Of a DNA stretch of 64,000 bases, positions 53,108 to 64,000 are shown piece after piece. Source of the stretch: Panicum virgatum. Its lineage: Eukaryota; Streptophyta; Magnoliopsida; Poales; Poaceae. The stretch is taken from contig NC_053137.1 of assembly GCF_016808335.1 (NCBI RefSeq), positions 6,461,904 through 6,525,903 of the forward strand, written 5' to 3'. Within the stretch, counting starts at the first letter, position 1; every line of letters starts with the position of its first letter. The position numbers were made by a program, and so were the translations under genes. Under the pieces are notes generated by a model that was given only the letters and a program-made list of their open reading frames with translations, had not been told where the DNA came from and did not search any database.

Positions 53108-56100
53108 AGCACGCCTACGAGTGTGACGTCGAGTGCATTGAGCACGCGGAGGCTCAGGCGGAGGACGAGGCCCTCACAGCCACCCTCGACAAAATGGCAA
53201 GCGAGGCCTTGGACTCCATGCACCGACACGCGGGAAGCTTTGAGCCCGCCGAGGGTATCAAGAAGGTGCCCCTCGACCCGAATCGCTTCGACGACAAGGC
53301 ATTGCAGATCAGCGCCACCCTCGATGGCAAATAGGAAGTGGTGCTCGTCGACTTTCTCCGCGCCAATGCAGACATCTTTGCGTGGAGCCCCTCGGATATG
53401 CCTGGCATACCGAGGGAGGTCGCCGAGCACTCCCTTGATATCCGACCCAACTCCAAGCCGGTGAAGTAGCGCCTGCAACGCTTTGACGAGCTCAAGCGCC
53501 GGGCGATTGGTGAGGAGTTGCAGAAACTTCTGGCGGCCGGGTTCATCAAGGAGGTATTCCATCCCGAGTGGCTAGCTAATCCTGTATTAGTGAAGAAAAA
53601 GAGTGGAAACTGGAGGATGTGTGTAGATTACACTAGTTTAAATAAGACATGTCCGAAGGTTCCCTTTCCTTTGCCACGAATTGATAAAATTGTAGATTCT
53701 ACTGCGGGGTGTGAACTTTTATCCTTCCTTGATGCTTACTCCGGTTACCATTAAATCAAGATGAAAGAGTCCGAATAGCTCGCAACTTCTTTTATCACAC
53801 CTTTCGGCATGTACTGCTACGTCACGATGCCCTTTGGCCTCAGAAATGCCGGAGCTACATATCAGCGGTGTATGCTCCACGTTTTCGGGGACCATCTCGG
53901 GCGCAACGTAGAGGCATATGTCGACGATATCGTTGTAAAATCCAGGAAGGCCGACGACCTGGTTGCCGATCTTAGGATCGCATTCGATTGCCTATGGGCC
54001 AAAGGGGTAAAACTCAACCCCGAGAAGTGCGTGTTCGGGGTGCCTCGAGGCATACTCTTGGGTTTCATTGTCTCCCAGTGGGGCATCGAACCCAACCCTG
54101 ACAAAGTCTCGGCCATCACTCGGATGGGACCGATCCGAGACCTAAAGCGGGTACAGAGGGTCATGGGATGCCTAGCGTCCCTCAGCTGGTTTATCTCGCG
54201 TCTCGGCGAGAAAGGCTTACCCCTGTATCGACTCTTGAGGAAAATTGAGCGCTTCACGTGGACCCCCGAAGCCCAAGAAGCCCTCGACTGGCTGAAGGCA
54301 TCGCTTACTCACGCCCCCATTCTCACACCACCCATGGACGGCAAGCCCCTCTTTCTGTACATAGCTGCGACGACCCAAGTGGTCAGCGCGGTGGTCGTTG
54401 TCGAAAGACAAGAGGAGGGCCATGCTCTGCCCATCCAACGGCCGGTGTACTACATCAGCGAGGTGTTGTCTGAAACTAAGACACGCTATCCGCAGATTCA
54501 GAAGCTTCTCTACGGAGTGGTTTTGGCTCGGCGCAAGCTGCGCCACTACTTCGAGGCCCATCCAATCATCGTGGTCTCGTCCTTCCCTTTGGGAGAGATA
54601 GTCCGCAACCGAGAAGCCGAGGGTAGAATTGCCAAATGGTCTGTGGAGCTGATGGGAAAAACTCTCACCTACACCCCCCGCAAAGTGATCAAGTCCCAAG
54701 TCTTTGCTGACTTCATGGCTGAGTGGATGGATACTCAGCTACCCCCACCGCAAATCCAGGCCGAATACTGGACTATGTACTTCGACAGGTCGGTGATGAA
54801 AACCGGCGCCGGTGCCGGCCTCCTTTTCATGTCACCCCTCGGAGAACACATGCGGTACATGATACGTTTGCATTTCCCTATGTCTAACAATATGGTGGAG
54901 TTCGAGGCCCTCCTCAGTGGCCTCCGCATCGCCATCGAGCTCGGCATCAAATGCCTCGACGTGCGCGGTGACTCTCAACTCGTCATTGACCAAGTAATGA
55001 AGGAGTCTAGCGGCCACGACCCGAAGATGGAGGCATATTGCAATACAGTGCACCACCTCGAAGACAAGTTCAACGGCCTAGAACTCAATCATGTCCCACG
55101 CAAGTACAATGAGGATGCCGACGAACTAGCCAAGATTGCGTCGGGGCGGACCACCGTCCCCCCGAACATCTTCGCTCGCGACATCACCAAACCATCCGTC
55201 AAATTCAAGGATCCGGCGGAGCCAGGCCCCTCGACCGCCGGGCCCTCCGGCGGGAACCCCCCGGCGGACGAGGCCGAACCCATGGACATTGACTTCGGTA
55301 CCACCTCCGCGGACGAGGCCGAAGCAATGGAAGTCGACGAGGCCCCCGCTTCGCAAGATTGGCACGTCCAGTACCTTGACTGGATGATTCGAGGGGTCCT
55401 ACCCTCGAAGCGCACCCAGGCGCGACGCCTCGCTAGGTGGGCCAAATCCTTCGTTCTAATCGACAGCGAGCTGTACAAGCGCAGTCCCTCGGGAGTCCTG
55501 CAGCGATGCATCCCCATCCCCGAGGGCAAGGAGCTGATCCACAACATCCACGCTGGCGTCTGCGGCCACCATGCCGCGCCACGTGCCCTCGTGGGTAATG
55601 CGTTTCGGCAAGGTTTTTACTGGCCCACCGCGGTCGCCGACGCCGCCGACGTCGTGCGGACCTGCGAGGGTTGCCAATTTTACGCTCGAAAAATGCACCT
55701 CCCTGCGCACGTTCTGCAGACCATTCCCATTACATGGCCTTTCGTTGTGTGGGGGCTGGACCTCGTCGGTCCGCTGCAGAAGGCGCCTGGGGGCTTCTCC
55801 CACTTGCTGGTGGCAGTCGACAAATTCTCCAAGTGGATCGAGGCTCGACCCATCGGTTGGATCAAATCTGAGCAAGTAGTTCTATTCTTCACCGACATCG
55901 TCTTCAGGTTTGGGGTCCCGAATTCAATCGTCACCGACAACGGCACCCAGTTCACAGGCAAGAACGAGTTCTACGATAGTTTCCACATACGTGTGGATTG
56001 GTCGGTTGTGGTGCATCCGCAGATGAATGAGCAAGTGGAACGTGCCAATGGCATGATCCTCCAAGGACTGAAGCCAAGAATCTTCAACAAGTTTAATAAA

Positions 56101-56421
56101 TTTGGCCGAAGATGGGTCACGGAGCTACACTCGGTCATTTGGAGCCTGAGGATGACCCCGAGCAGAGCCACAGGCTTTACCCCGTTCTTCCTCGTCTATG
56201 GCGCCGAGGCCATACTCCCCACGGACTTGGAGTACGGGTCAACGAGGCTCAAGTCATACCAAGAGCAGCAGAACCAGCGAGCCCGCGAGGACTCGCTGGA
56301 CCAAGTGGACGAGGCTCGAGACGTGGCACTCCTACACTCAGCGCGCTACCAGCAGTCTTTACGAAGGTATCAGGCACAGAGAGTCCGCGCCGAGATCTCG
56401 ACAAAGGGGACTTGGTGCTAA
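53108..56421 (+). pseudogene. Tat-lineage Ty3/gypsy pol with premature stops
   Basis: The plus frame starts at the edge of the Athila-like LTR, so gag and protease are cut off. RT (GFIKEVFHPEWLANPVLVKK, MPFGLRNAGATYQRCML, catalytic VEAYVDDIVVKSR), a first RNase H, then a second, archaeal-type RNase H (MYFDRSVMKTGAGAGLLFMS, DVRGDSQLVIDQ) mark it as Tat lineage. Integrase follows (VCGHHAAPRA...CEGCQF, TDNGTQFTG, NEQVERANG). Internal stops are TAG at 53332, 53467 and 53776 and TAA at 53752, all in one frame. A frame change near 56390 precedes the C-terminus, whose remaining codons run to about 56570. It is inactive. Confidence 0.92.
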
Positions 56422-56570
56422 GGCTTTGACAGGACAACAGGGGCCGCCACAAGCTCTCACCGCCATGGGAAGGACCGTACATAATCGCCGAGGTGCTCAA
56501 ACCCAGCACGTACAAGCTGGCCAATGAAAACGGCGAAGTCCTCACCAATGCTTGGAACATACAATAGCTA

Positions 56571-57569
56571 CGTCGCTTCTATCCTTAGAATTTCGAGCTA
56601 TTTGTACATCTTTTGTACTCGCATTCTCGATTTCCCGAAATAATAAAGAAGTACGCTTTACTTGTTTATTTTTTAGGAACCTTCCGGACCCTCGAAGGCT
56701 CGGATACGCACGAACACTGAGGTATGCCTGGCTTTACCCTCGGCAAAGCCAAGCCTCCCTCGGAGGCTGCTACGGGGGGAACCCCCGAACATCCCCAAAA
56801 ATCGCCAATGTTTTTTTGAAATATTTCCGTCTCACCCCTAAGCTTCTCGTATCCTTGGAAAAAAAACGGACGTGAGGCGTAAGCGACTACGGTACGGGGC
56901 CGGCCGAGTCGTGGGGCCGCCTACGCCTCCGGGATATGGCACCCCCCTCACCACCCCACGCCTACGCTGCTTATGAATGCGAAATTTCCTCACAGAAGTT
57001 TACCTAAGTCGCATACGAGAACACAGAAATAAAGTAAAGAAAACAAAGGCTCGAGCGCACAAGGCCTCAATGGGCCACACAGTCGATTTAACGAAAACGA
57101 ATTTCTATATTCATAGATGCGATTACAAAATGTGATTACAATAAACGCTAATCTATTACATGGGCTTCGAGGCCCAGATTTCCTACAGGCTACCATCCCC
57201 CCTTGCGGGTCTTCAGTGGTGTCGAATTCGGCGATGGGAGGGATGTCTGCTTCGAGCTTCCCGGCAAGGATTGTGGCGAACTCCTCCTCGGCTGCGTCAG
57301 CATCTTCCATAATGGCTGACGCGGCGTCCGCAACAGCGTCATCGGGAACGACGTACCCCGACGACACCCTCTGGAGATCCATGAGGTAGTGTGTCGAGGC
57401 CACGGCGAGGGCCCGTAGGACACCGAGACGGAAGGTACTCTTGGCATGTTCGGCAATCCGACCGCCTAGCGCTCGCAGGCGGCTGATCACCGAACTACCC
57501 GAGACGACACCCTCCCCCTCGAGCCCTTGACACACACTCACAGCGGTCTGCTCCAGTTCAGCGAATTCC
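56571..57569. other. Spacer between Tat pol and antisense ORF
   Basis: The sequence after pol has GGCTGCTACGGGGGG-type G-rich motifs and is non-coding on the plus strand. The minus-strand ORF 57571-56990 is the 3'-terminal part of the antisense ORF. Confidence 0.5.
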
Positions 57570-60500
57570 ACCTACGTCGCCGTGAGTGCGGTGTGGACCA
57601 CTTCCTTCGCCGCGGACTCATCCGCCACCTTCTGCCTCAGCTCTGAGCAAAGGAAATCAACGTAAGCTACGAAAAGAAACAAACCAACGAAAACTCGAAG
57701 GTACTAACCCGTGATACTCTTCTGCGCCTCTTCCCTCTGGACTCGGGCGGCCTCTTCGAGCGAGGACAAGGAGTCTTTCTTCTCCTTAAGGGCGGTCCCC
57801 ACATTCTGGAGGGCCACCTCCTTCTCCTCGAGGGCCTTACCCTTTTCCCAGAGGGCCCCGGTGAGCGTGACAACGATCACCTCCTTGTGGAGGAGCTCGG
57901 TCTCCTGCTGCTCGAGCGCTGTTATGAGGCGCCGCAGCTCGGCGCTCTGTGCCTCGGCTTCCCGAGCCTTCTCCTCGAGTGCCGTCCGGAGGCGTTGCAG
58001 CTCAGTAGGCTACACCTCGGCCTCCCGAGCCTTCTGCTCTGCTGCGGCCCCCTAGATGTCCCGCTCACCGGTAGCCCGCGCCAAACCCTCCTCCAGCGCC
58101 TGCTGATGCGCTCCCAGATCCGCCATTTTAGTGTTGGCTTCGATGTTCTTGAGCACTAGCTCGGCGTTGTGCTGCCCAAGCTGGCTCATCTAGGAGTACA
58201 TCCGGGTCATCTTGGCACTCTTTTCGCGCGAGATTTCCCTCAGCCGCTGCAAGTGAGAGGGCGTGGGTAAAAGCACGTTAAAGCCAAATCGAATTCAAGC
58301 AATTTTTAGGGGAAAGCATTTACCTTGCTGACCTAGTAATCCGTCCCCTGATGGAGCTGGAAGGCGCAGTCGAGGGCTTGTACGATCTCGCGGCCGACGT
58401 CGAGCTGCGCGTTCCAGGCCTCCTCCTCTTCTTGCTCTTTGCGGAGGAACTCTGAGGGGAGCCCGGACGGGATGATCACCCCGTGATGAGGCCCTCGGAC
58501 GTCCCCGCCTCGAGCACATCAGCGTTGGCCGATGCGAGCTCGGCGATGTGTGCGGCGGCGCTTGCCGCAGCAGCAGGGTTGATGTCCATCGAATTCCCGT
58601 ATTTCTCGCTATTGTCCGGCAGCTGCACCACCGGCACCATGCTTCCTTGCGCCGTTGGCGCCGGCACCACCGCGACGATACCCTCGTCCCGGGCCTCGGT
58701 GGGCTCCGAGACGAGGGCTCCTTCCACCCCCGGCGCCCCTAGCGCCGTCTCCTCCTCCGCAACACTCTCGACCTCAGCCCTCGGGGGCTCGAGGACGAGG
58801 GTCTCCACCTCCACATGGTCGGCGGGTCGCTCCAGCGCACCCCCACCAGTTTCTCCTTCTGTAACCGGCCGGGCAGCGCTGGCCGCGTCGCCCTGACCGA
58901 CCTCAACTTCGATGTCCAGCCGGGCAGCGCCATCCGCACCGCCCCAGCCGGTCTCCTCGACGTCGTCGGCCTGAGCGGCTGCTTCAGCACCGCTTTGGCT
59001 GATTTCACCCTCCTCCTCCTGCGCTGGAGCCATCGCCTCCGCCACGAGGTCCACGGCAGGCAGTGGCTGCGGCACCATGTGCGGCATACTGCGTGCCCCG
59101 GTCTTGAGGGCCTTAGTCGGGGCGAGCTGGACCGTGTCCTTGGCAATGGCCCCGGGGCTGGAAATCGAGGAACAAAAGCTGAGGACAACAGGATTGAGAA
59201 ATCGACCAAACAGATAACAGAAATGAAATCCAAGTCCACTTACCTGGATCGAGCGCTTCTTCGGGCCCGCGGCACCACGCCGCCCCTCGAAGACTGTCCC
59301 GAGGGCGCCCCCCTCGGGTCGGCCTGGTGCCTCGAGGCTGTCAGCACGGGCGCCTCCGCACCCACCGCAGACTCGTCGCCACGAATCAGCACCTGGGGCG
59401 CGGGCGTCTCCTCGCCCGCCGCCGGTGGGGACGACTCCCGCTCCGCCCCCTCGAGGGACGGATCCGCCGATGACTCCACCGCGGTCTTTGTTTCTTCCGG
59501 CGCTGCCGACGCCCCCTCATCGGCATCCCACTGATAGGTGGGCGGGGAGCTGGCACCTGCTGCCGCCCCGTCGTCCCTCAGAAGGTGGCCCTCGGCATCC
59601 GAGGTGTCCTCCTCCTCCTCGTCCGTGGACTCGGGCGTGGTAGGCCGCGGCTTCCCTTCCGAGCGTTCAATCTTGCACGCCTTGTCGTGCTTCGCCTTCT
59701 GCTTCCTCTTCCTCTCGGTCTTCGCCTCCGCTGCGTCCTTCCGCCTCTTCAACTTCTCTGCGTGCAGGCGGTTGATTTGGCGTTCTTCCGGGACCGGAGG
59801 CCTCGAGGGGTGGCTCTTCAACCCCTGCAAAATACAACCGAGACGGAGTCAGGGGCGAGGAAAGGGGCCGCACAAGATACATGACAAATTCGGAATCGAA
59901 ACTCACCAGAGAGATGTACCCCGTTTCGGGGCGCATCTTGATCCTTCAAAGATCCTCGGGGTCCTGGGGGAACTCCGCCACTGCGTACCTCGCCCTCCGG
60001 GCGGCAGTGTTGCGGGGAAGCAGTTCGACCGCCGTCCTCGAGCCCGAAGCCTGGGTCCCGGGGGTGAGCTTGAATATCGGCAGGGCTCTCTCCATGAGAG
60101 GGATCACCCTCTGTCGGTGGAAGTTTGCGATGATGGCCGCCGCCGTCAACCCCTTCCTCGCCAGATGCGCCAGCGCGTCGGTGAGGATTCCAAGCTTGGC
60201 TTGTTGCGCTGGGGGCGACACCCCCCAGTCCCACTTTGGTGGTCGCTCCCGGAGTACCCTGTTGGTGAATGCCGGGTAGAACCACCCTCGACTCCACCCG
60301 GCGTTGTTCGTCGTCATCCTGCTTGGGATGTATAAGTTCTTCCTGTACGGGCGCACGTGCAGTGTCAGGCCTCCGGTGCGCACGAACCGCTTTGGCTGGC
60401 CCCGCGCGTTCTTGACGAAGAGTTCGCTGCGGAATAGATGGATCCAAAGATCCCAATGGGCCTCGATGCCGAGGTACCCCTCGCAGACGGCGACGAAGAC

Positions 60501-60779
60501 CGCCGCCTCCGAAATGGAGTTGGGGCTGAAGTTATGCAGCTCCGCTCCGTAGTACTCGCACAGAGCCCGCATGAACCTGCAGACGGGGACGCTGAAGCCC
60601 CGCTCGTGAAGACGCACGAAGCTCACAACGTAGCCTTGGGGGGGGGGCTTCGGCTCGGTCTCCTCTGGCAGCGGGGAAATCCACACCGGCGCCCCCGAAT
60701 TGGGGTTCAGCGGCAACAGCTGGTCGGCGACCAACTGCTCCAGAACCGCCATGGTGGCGGAGAATTTCCCCCATGGCAA
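57570..60779 (-). pseudogene. Antisense ORF (aORF) of the Tat element
   Basis: Downstream of pol and opposite to it lies a spliced gene-like region typical of grass Tat elements. Exon 1 (60779-59907) encodes the putative gypsy-type transposon domain (MAVLEQLVADQLLPLNPNSG, HWDLWIHLFRSELFVKNARG, WSRGWFYPAFTNRVLRERPP). Introns 59906-59825 and 59243-59158 have GT-AG borders. Later exons give basic, then acidic low-complexity, then long coiled-coil protein (EKKDSLSSLEEAARVQREEA). Breaks are a TGA at 59948-59946, TAG codons near 58335, 58192, 58054, 58012 and 57574, and a frame change near 58480. The function of aORF proteins is unknown. Confidence 0.75.
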
Positions 60780-63369
60780 TGGCTCCTGAACGTCTGATAT
60801 CTCTTCGAGTCGAGGGGGGATGTGGGAATGAAGGCTCCGGGATGGCTAAGGTGCGCTCTCACTCTCTTAACTCTTCCTCCTTTCGCTCTTGGCTCCGTGC
60901 TCAGGATGAGGGGAGGCAGAGAAGGCAAAGTGAGATGAAGGCAAATAGCCAGGTGAGCCCAAACAACCCCTTCCTTTTCGTTTTTATTCCCCGCGACGGG
61001 CGGGTCCGCAGCCACAGCCCGAATCTACCACATTGAATTTGGTAGATTTCGCCGTCGCTAACGGCTGGGCCCCACGACCACAGAGTCTCCCACGCACGCA
61101 CGCAGCAATAACTATGGCACGATAACCGGTGGGTGCAGCACGACTGTTGCACTATCCCATCCGTCAGCCGCTGTCCACGCCGCTTCGTCTGCCCGAGGCT
61201 GCCGCCTGAAAAGGCGCGCCTGCACCGCACCGCACGAATTGGGCCACGTCGCCCACAACCAGCGGAAGACCCGCACGCGTGACCGATGACCCTGCGCTGT
61301 TCTCGAATCATGACAGAATATTCCTTCCGGGGTCTCTTTACCCTCGAAGGAATCGCATTCCGAGGCCTTACTAATCAGGGGTTCGAAGCCTGGCCGGTCG
61401 GGGGTTCGACAGGCACCCAGATCGCCAGAGTCATGGACTGCATGGATGTGCCGTACAAGCTACCCTCGAATGCGGAGTTCGAGACATCCTGCGCAGTGTT
61501 CAAGGCCGGTCGAGGATGCCTAGAAGGGGGATCCCATCGAGGGAGAGCATCGAGCCCTCGGACCCAATCGAACAGGTCCGAGCCCCGCCTAGCGAACCTT
61601 CGCAAGCGCTTTATGTGACGTGTCCATGGAGCATGAGCCAACCCTTATCGAACGGGGCATGGGCGTCCGCTTGAACTACCCGCTAACAGCTCACTGAAGC
61701 AACCATAGCTCACGGCCCGGGCATGATTAGCATGGTGCGCTTCACCCCTCCTCCCTGCGAAAGGGTGACGAGGGTCGTAATCAAAGATGAGGGTACCCCT
61801 GAACGCCTTCATGTAGACCGGGGCTCGGGGGCTCCTCGCACACCGCGGCTCAGGCCGCACCCTCGAATATGTTGATGATCGTCGATTGTGAAATTCCGCG
61901 TGTCCAAACAAATCCCCCACTATTAACGCGCGCCTGCCTGATGGTTAAGCTGAACGCCGGGTCGCTATACCAGCACGGAGAATGCTGAGGGCAGCTGAAA
62001 GAGTGCCATTGCCGGCTGAAAAAGACGCTGGACAGCCACCCCAGTGAAGCAACCTAGCGGGGCGATGTTTATAGCCCTTGGACGAGCACAAACTCTCCTC
62101 CAAGGCCTCGGGGGCTACACCCGCGGGTGCGCTGACGCGCCCCCGCAAAGGAGACTTCACACATATTCGAGGACTGTAACCCTCTCTATATCCCTATACC
62201 CTCGGTCAGCCTCCCCGTAAAGGAGAAAGGGACTTTATTGCTCAATGAAAATAAAGATTACAAAGGGTTACCGGCGCGAAGCCATCGAAAGGTACAAACA
62301 CATTGCCACCTGCGTGGCAATTTTCCCTGTCTTGGGGAGGAGCAAGCGGCGAAGAAAGGCACCGAGCAGCTGGCTGACACGACGGCCAGGCTGCTAGGGA
62401 TGCGAGGAACAGCCCCCAGACCTAACGGGTCCAGCGGGATGCTCTCCTCACAAGCTTTCTTCTAGCATCTCCTCCACCGAAGACTATGCGGGGGGTCGAG
62501 CTAGCGGACAGCACCCTCCACATCGTCTCCCCGAGAGCAACCTTGTTGTCGGGGGGAACAATGCGAAGAACAGCCACCAGACCTGGCACCAGCACCATGG
62601 TCAGGCATCTCCATACCCCTTCAGGCTAGGGGACATCGCAGGAGCAGGACCCCACGGGCCCAATGCTCTTCTACTGATCCCACTGAAGCTGAGGGATGGT
62701 GCGCACGCCCTCTCTAGTCTTCCCCCGCTGCTCGCAAGCATTCTTCTAGCACCAAAGCCTAAAAAAGCCAGGCCACCCCATCTGTGGGCCGGTCATGAAA
62801 GGCAAAGGAAAACATTACAAGACCCCACGACCCCTATTTATAGCTGCGTCGGGCGCCAAGCTTCAAGCCTGTCGAAGAACAAAGGGCTTGTACCACCCGT
62901 GACGGCGCGGCACTCCATGAGCAAAGGATGCCCTCGGTTACCGTGCCGAGACGCGACCGAATGAAATAAAGCGAAGCTGAGCCCCTGGACGCTAAGCGGC
63001 GCAGCATCAGCTCAGGCCGACCGCCTTCGAACGGCGCGCTGCAAGGCAACCAGGGAAACCGGGACCAAGGCCCTGAGCATGGAACAGCGCGACGAAAGTG
63101 CCAGCTGCTGAGCAGCAGGTGCCATCGTCGCCCTGGCCCCCTCAGCGCACGGACACGTCTTGTCCCTGGAACAAACAAACAAAAAGGCCCGCGCCTTGAA
63201 GTACTCTCCCCGCAGGCGCATTACCCCGACCGACGAGCTGTCACATCCGCAGGGCTGGCGCTCAGGCGCACCTGGCGGGTGCACGACATTGACCGATCAC
63301 GTCAAGGGAAAAATTTCCTAATTATCCTTTGGCCGAATCCCTTGGCTCGACCAAAGCCTCGGGGGCTAC
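60780..63369. other. Tat 3' non-coding region
   Basis: GC-rich DNA with no supported ORF. It would hold the promoter of the antisense ORF at its left side. GCCTCGGGGGCTAC occurs near 62104 and again directly before the 3' LTR (about 63355-63368), where it acts as the polypurine tract. Confidence 0.6.
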
Positions 63370-64000
63370 TGTCGGGTACCACGATTAGGGATACCCTAGT
63401 CGGGGTACTAAAATCACTCTGAAAAACGCAAACACGTGTTAAGGCAACTAGGCCCACGAAAGCCCACGGCCTCCTTCCAATCTGGAAGAAAGTAAGGGAT
63501 TCAAAGAAGCCCAGCATGCGGCCCATTCGCACCCCTCTCGGACTCGCGGGACGATCTCTGCCTTGCTTGAGGGCTCCCATCGGGACCCTCGACTGCGCCC
63601 CACATCTCCGCCTCGCTCGAGGGTAACGAATCTACCCTCGAGAGGGCAACCCATCTCTGCCTCGCTCGAGGGCAGCGAACCTCCCTCGAGCAGGTAACTC
63701 ATCTCCGCCTCGCTCGAGGCCACCCCTCGGCGTAAGGGACAAGTGGCCCCGCCGCTCAACCGCCCGCTGTACGGAGGCATTGAATGCCAACCACTCCTCC
63801 CCAGTGCTCAGGACAGACAGCGTCAGGCCGCCATTCCCCACAGTGGCTGTGACCGGAGTCCCATCCGCCAACTCCGGACACTACTCCGCCATCCTGGACG
63901 TTGTGGCAGCACTGTGGGATTTACGACGCGGGAAGCAATGTGCTCGACACTGCTCCCGTACCACACTGCCAACTCCGGCCGTCCGGACTCCACCTCATCA
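63370..64000 (+). repeat. 3' LTR of the Tat element (cut by window end)
   Basis: TGTCGGGTACCACGATTAGG follows the purine tract GCCTCGGGGGCTAC, the standard LTR start of this lineage. The LTR runs off the window, so its length is unknown. Confidence 0.8.
63604..63720 (+). repeat. Tandem repeat of about 49 bp in the Tat LTR
   Basis: ATCTCCGCCTCGCTCGAGG or a close variant begins near 63604, 63653 and 63701, each followed by AACGAA/AGCGAA-type sequence and CCCTCGAG. Confidence 0.8.

Noticed and set aside
58815..60335. Plus-strand ORFs of 239 and 265 codons in the Tat element
   Set aside because: They are shadows of the antisense ORF exons. The minus-strand frames carry the recognisable domain and splice sites.
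1..64000. CRISPR arrays, bacterial operons, rRNA or tRNA genes
   Set aside because: No regularly spaced identical repeats with unique spacers and no rRNA or cloverleaf tRNA sequence were seen. The tRNA-like matches are retrotransposon primer-binding sites.

Overview
The window is nuclear DNA of a grass, probably a panicoid. The evidence is the cytosolic ribosomal protein gene RPL4 with GT-AG introns, a CC-NBS-LRR disease-resistance gene of the monocot type, grass-style Tourist/hAT MITEs, and a retrotransposon block of Sirevirus, Athila-like and Tat-like elements. Species cannot be named from sequence alone.

Left part (1-6.2 kb): four diverged copies of one promoter-plus-leader unit lie in the same orientation. 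Each carries a 22-nt site that is, from memory of the grass miR2118 family, a close complement of miR2118. I read this as a cluster of miR2118-triggered phasiRNA (21-PHAS) precursors. The third copy is broken by hAT and other insertions. Parts of these promoters match the promoter of the RPL4 gene immediately downstream (CDS 6438-8545, two coding exons).

Middle (8.5-29 kb): nested Tourist elements, a GC-rich block with a 138-bp tandem repeat and a 30-base G run, and a complete 6.86-kb LTR retrotransposon with a 5-bp target duplication but almost no coding content. These are followed by a patchwork of copied pieces: the RPL4 intron, the upstream region of the NLR gene, a lysine/alanine-rich gene tail, a small GRF-type zinc-finger gene, a PPR fragment, and an inverted repeat carrying a broken NLR coiled-coil fragment.

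Right part: a long NLR gene (from 29655) with a threefold 54-bp repeat inside NB-ARC, then a truncated Mutator-like transposase (36.1-37.3 kb). From 39.2 kb to the end the sequence is retrotransposon: a minus-strand Sirevirus piece (3' LTR, envelope-like ORF, RT), a minus-strand Athila-like element (gag-pol with one frameshift, PBS, 5' LTR), and a plus-strand Tat-lineage element (pol, antisense ORF, start of the 3' LTR). In the Sirevirus envelope-like ORF and the Tat element the in-frame stops are nearly all TAG, which fits C-to-T decay of methylated CAG codons.

How they relate: RPL4 and the NLR gene look like the only two clearly intact long protein genes, with the small GRF zinc-finger gene as a probable third. 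The most interesting feature is the PHAS-like array, whose trigger microRNA family also classically targets the P-loop codons of NLR genes, one of which sits 25 kb away.
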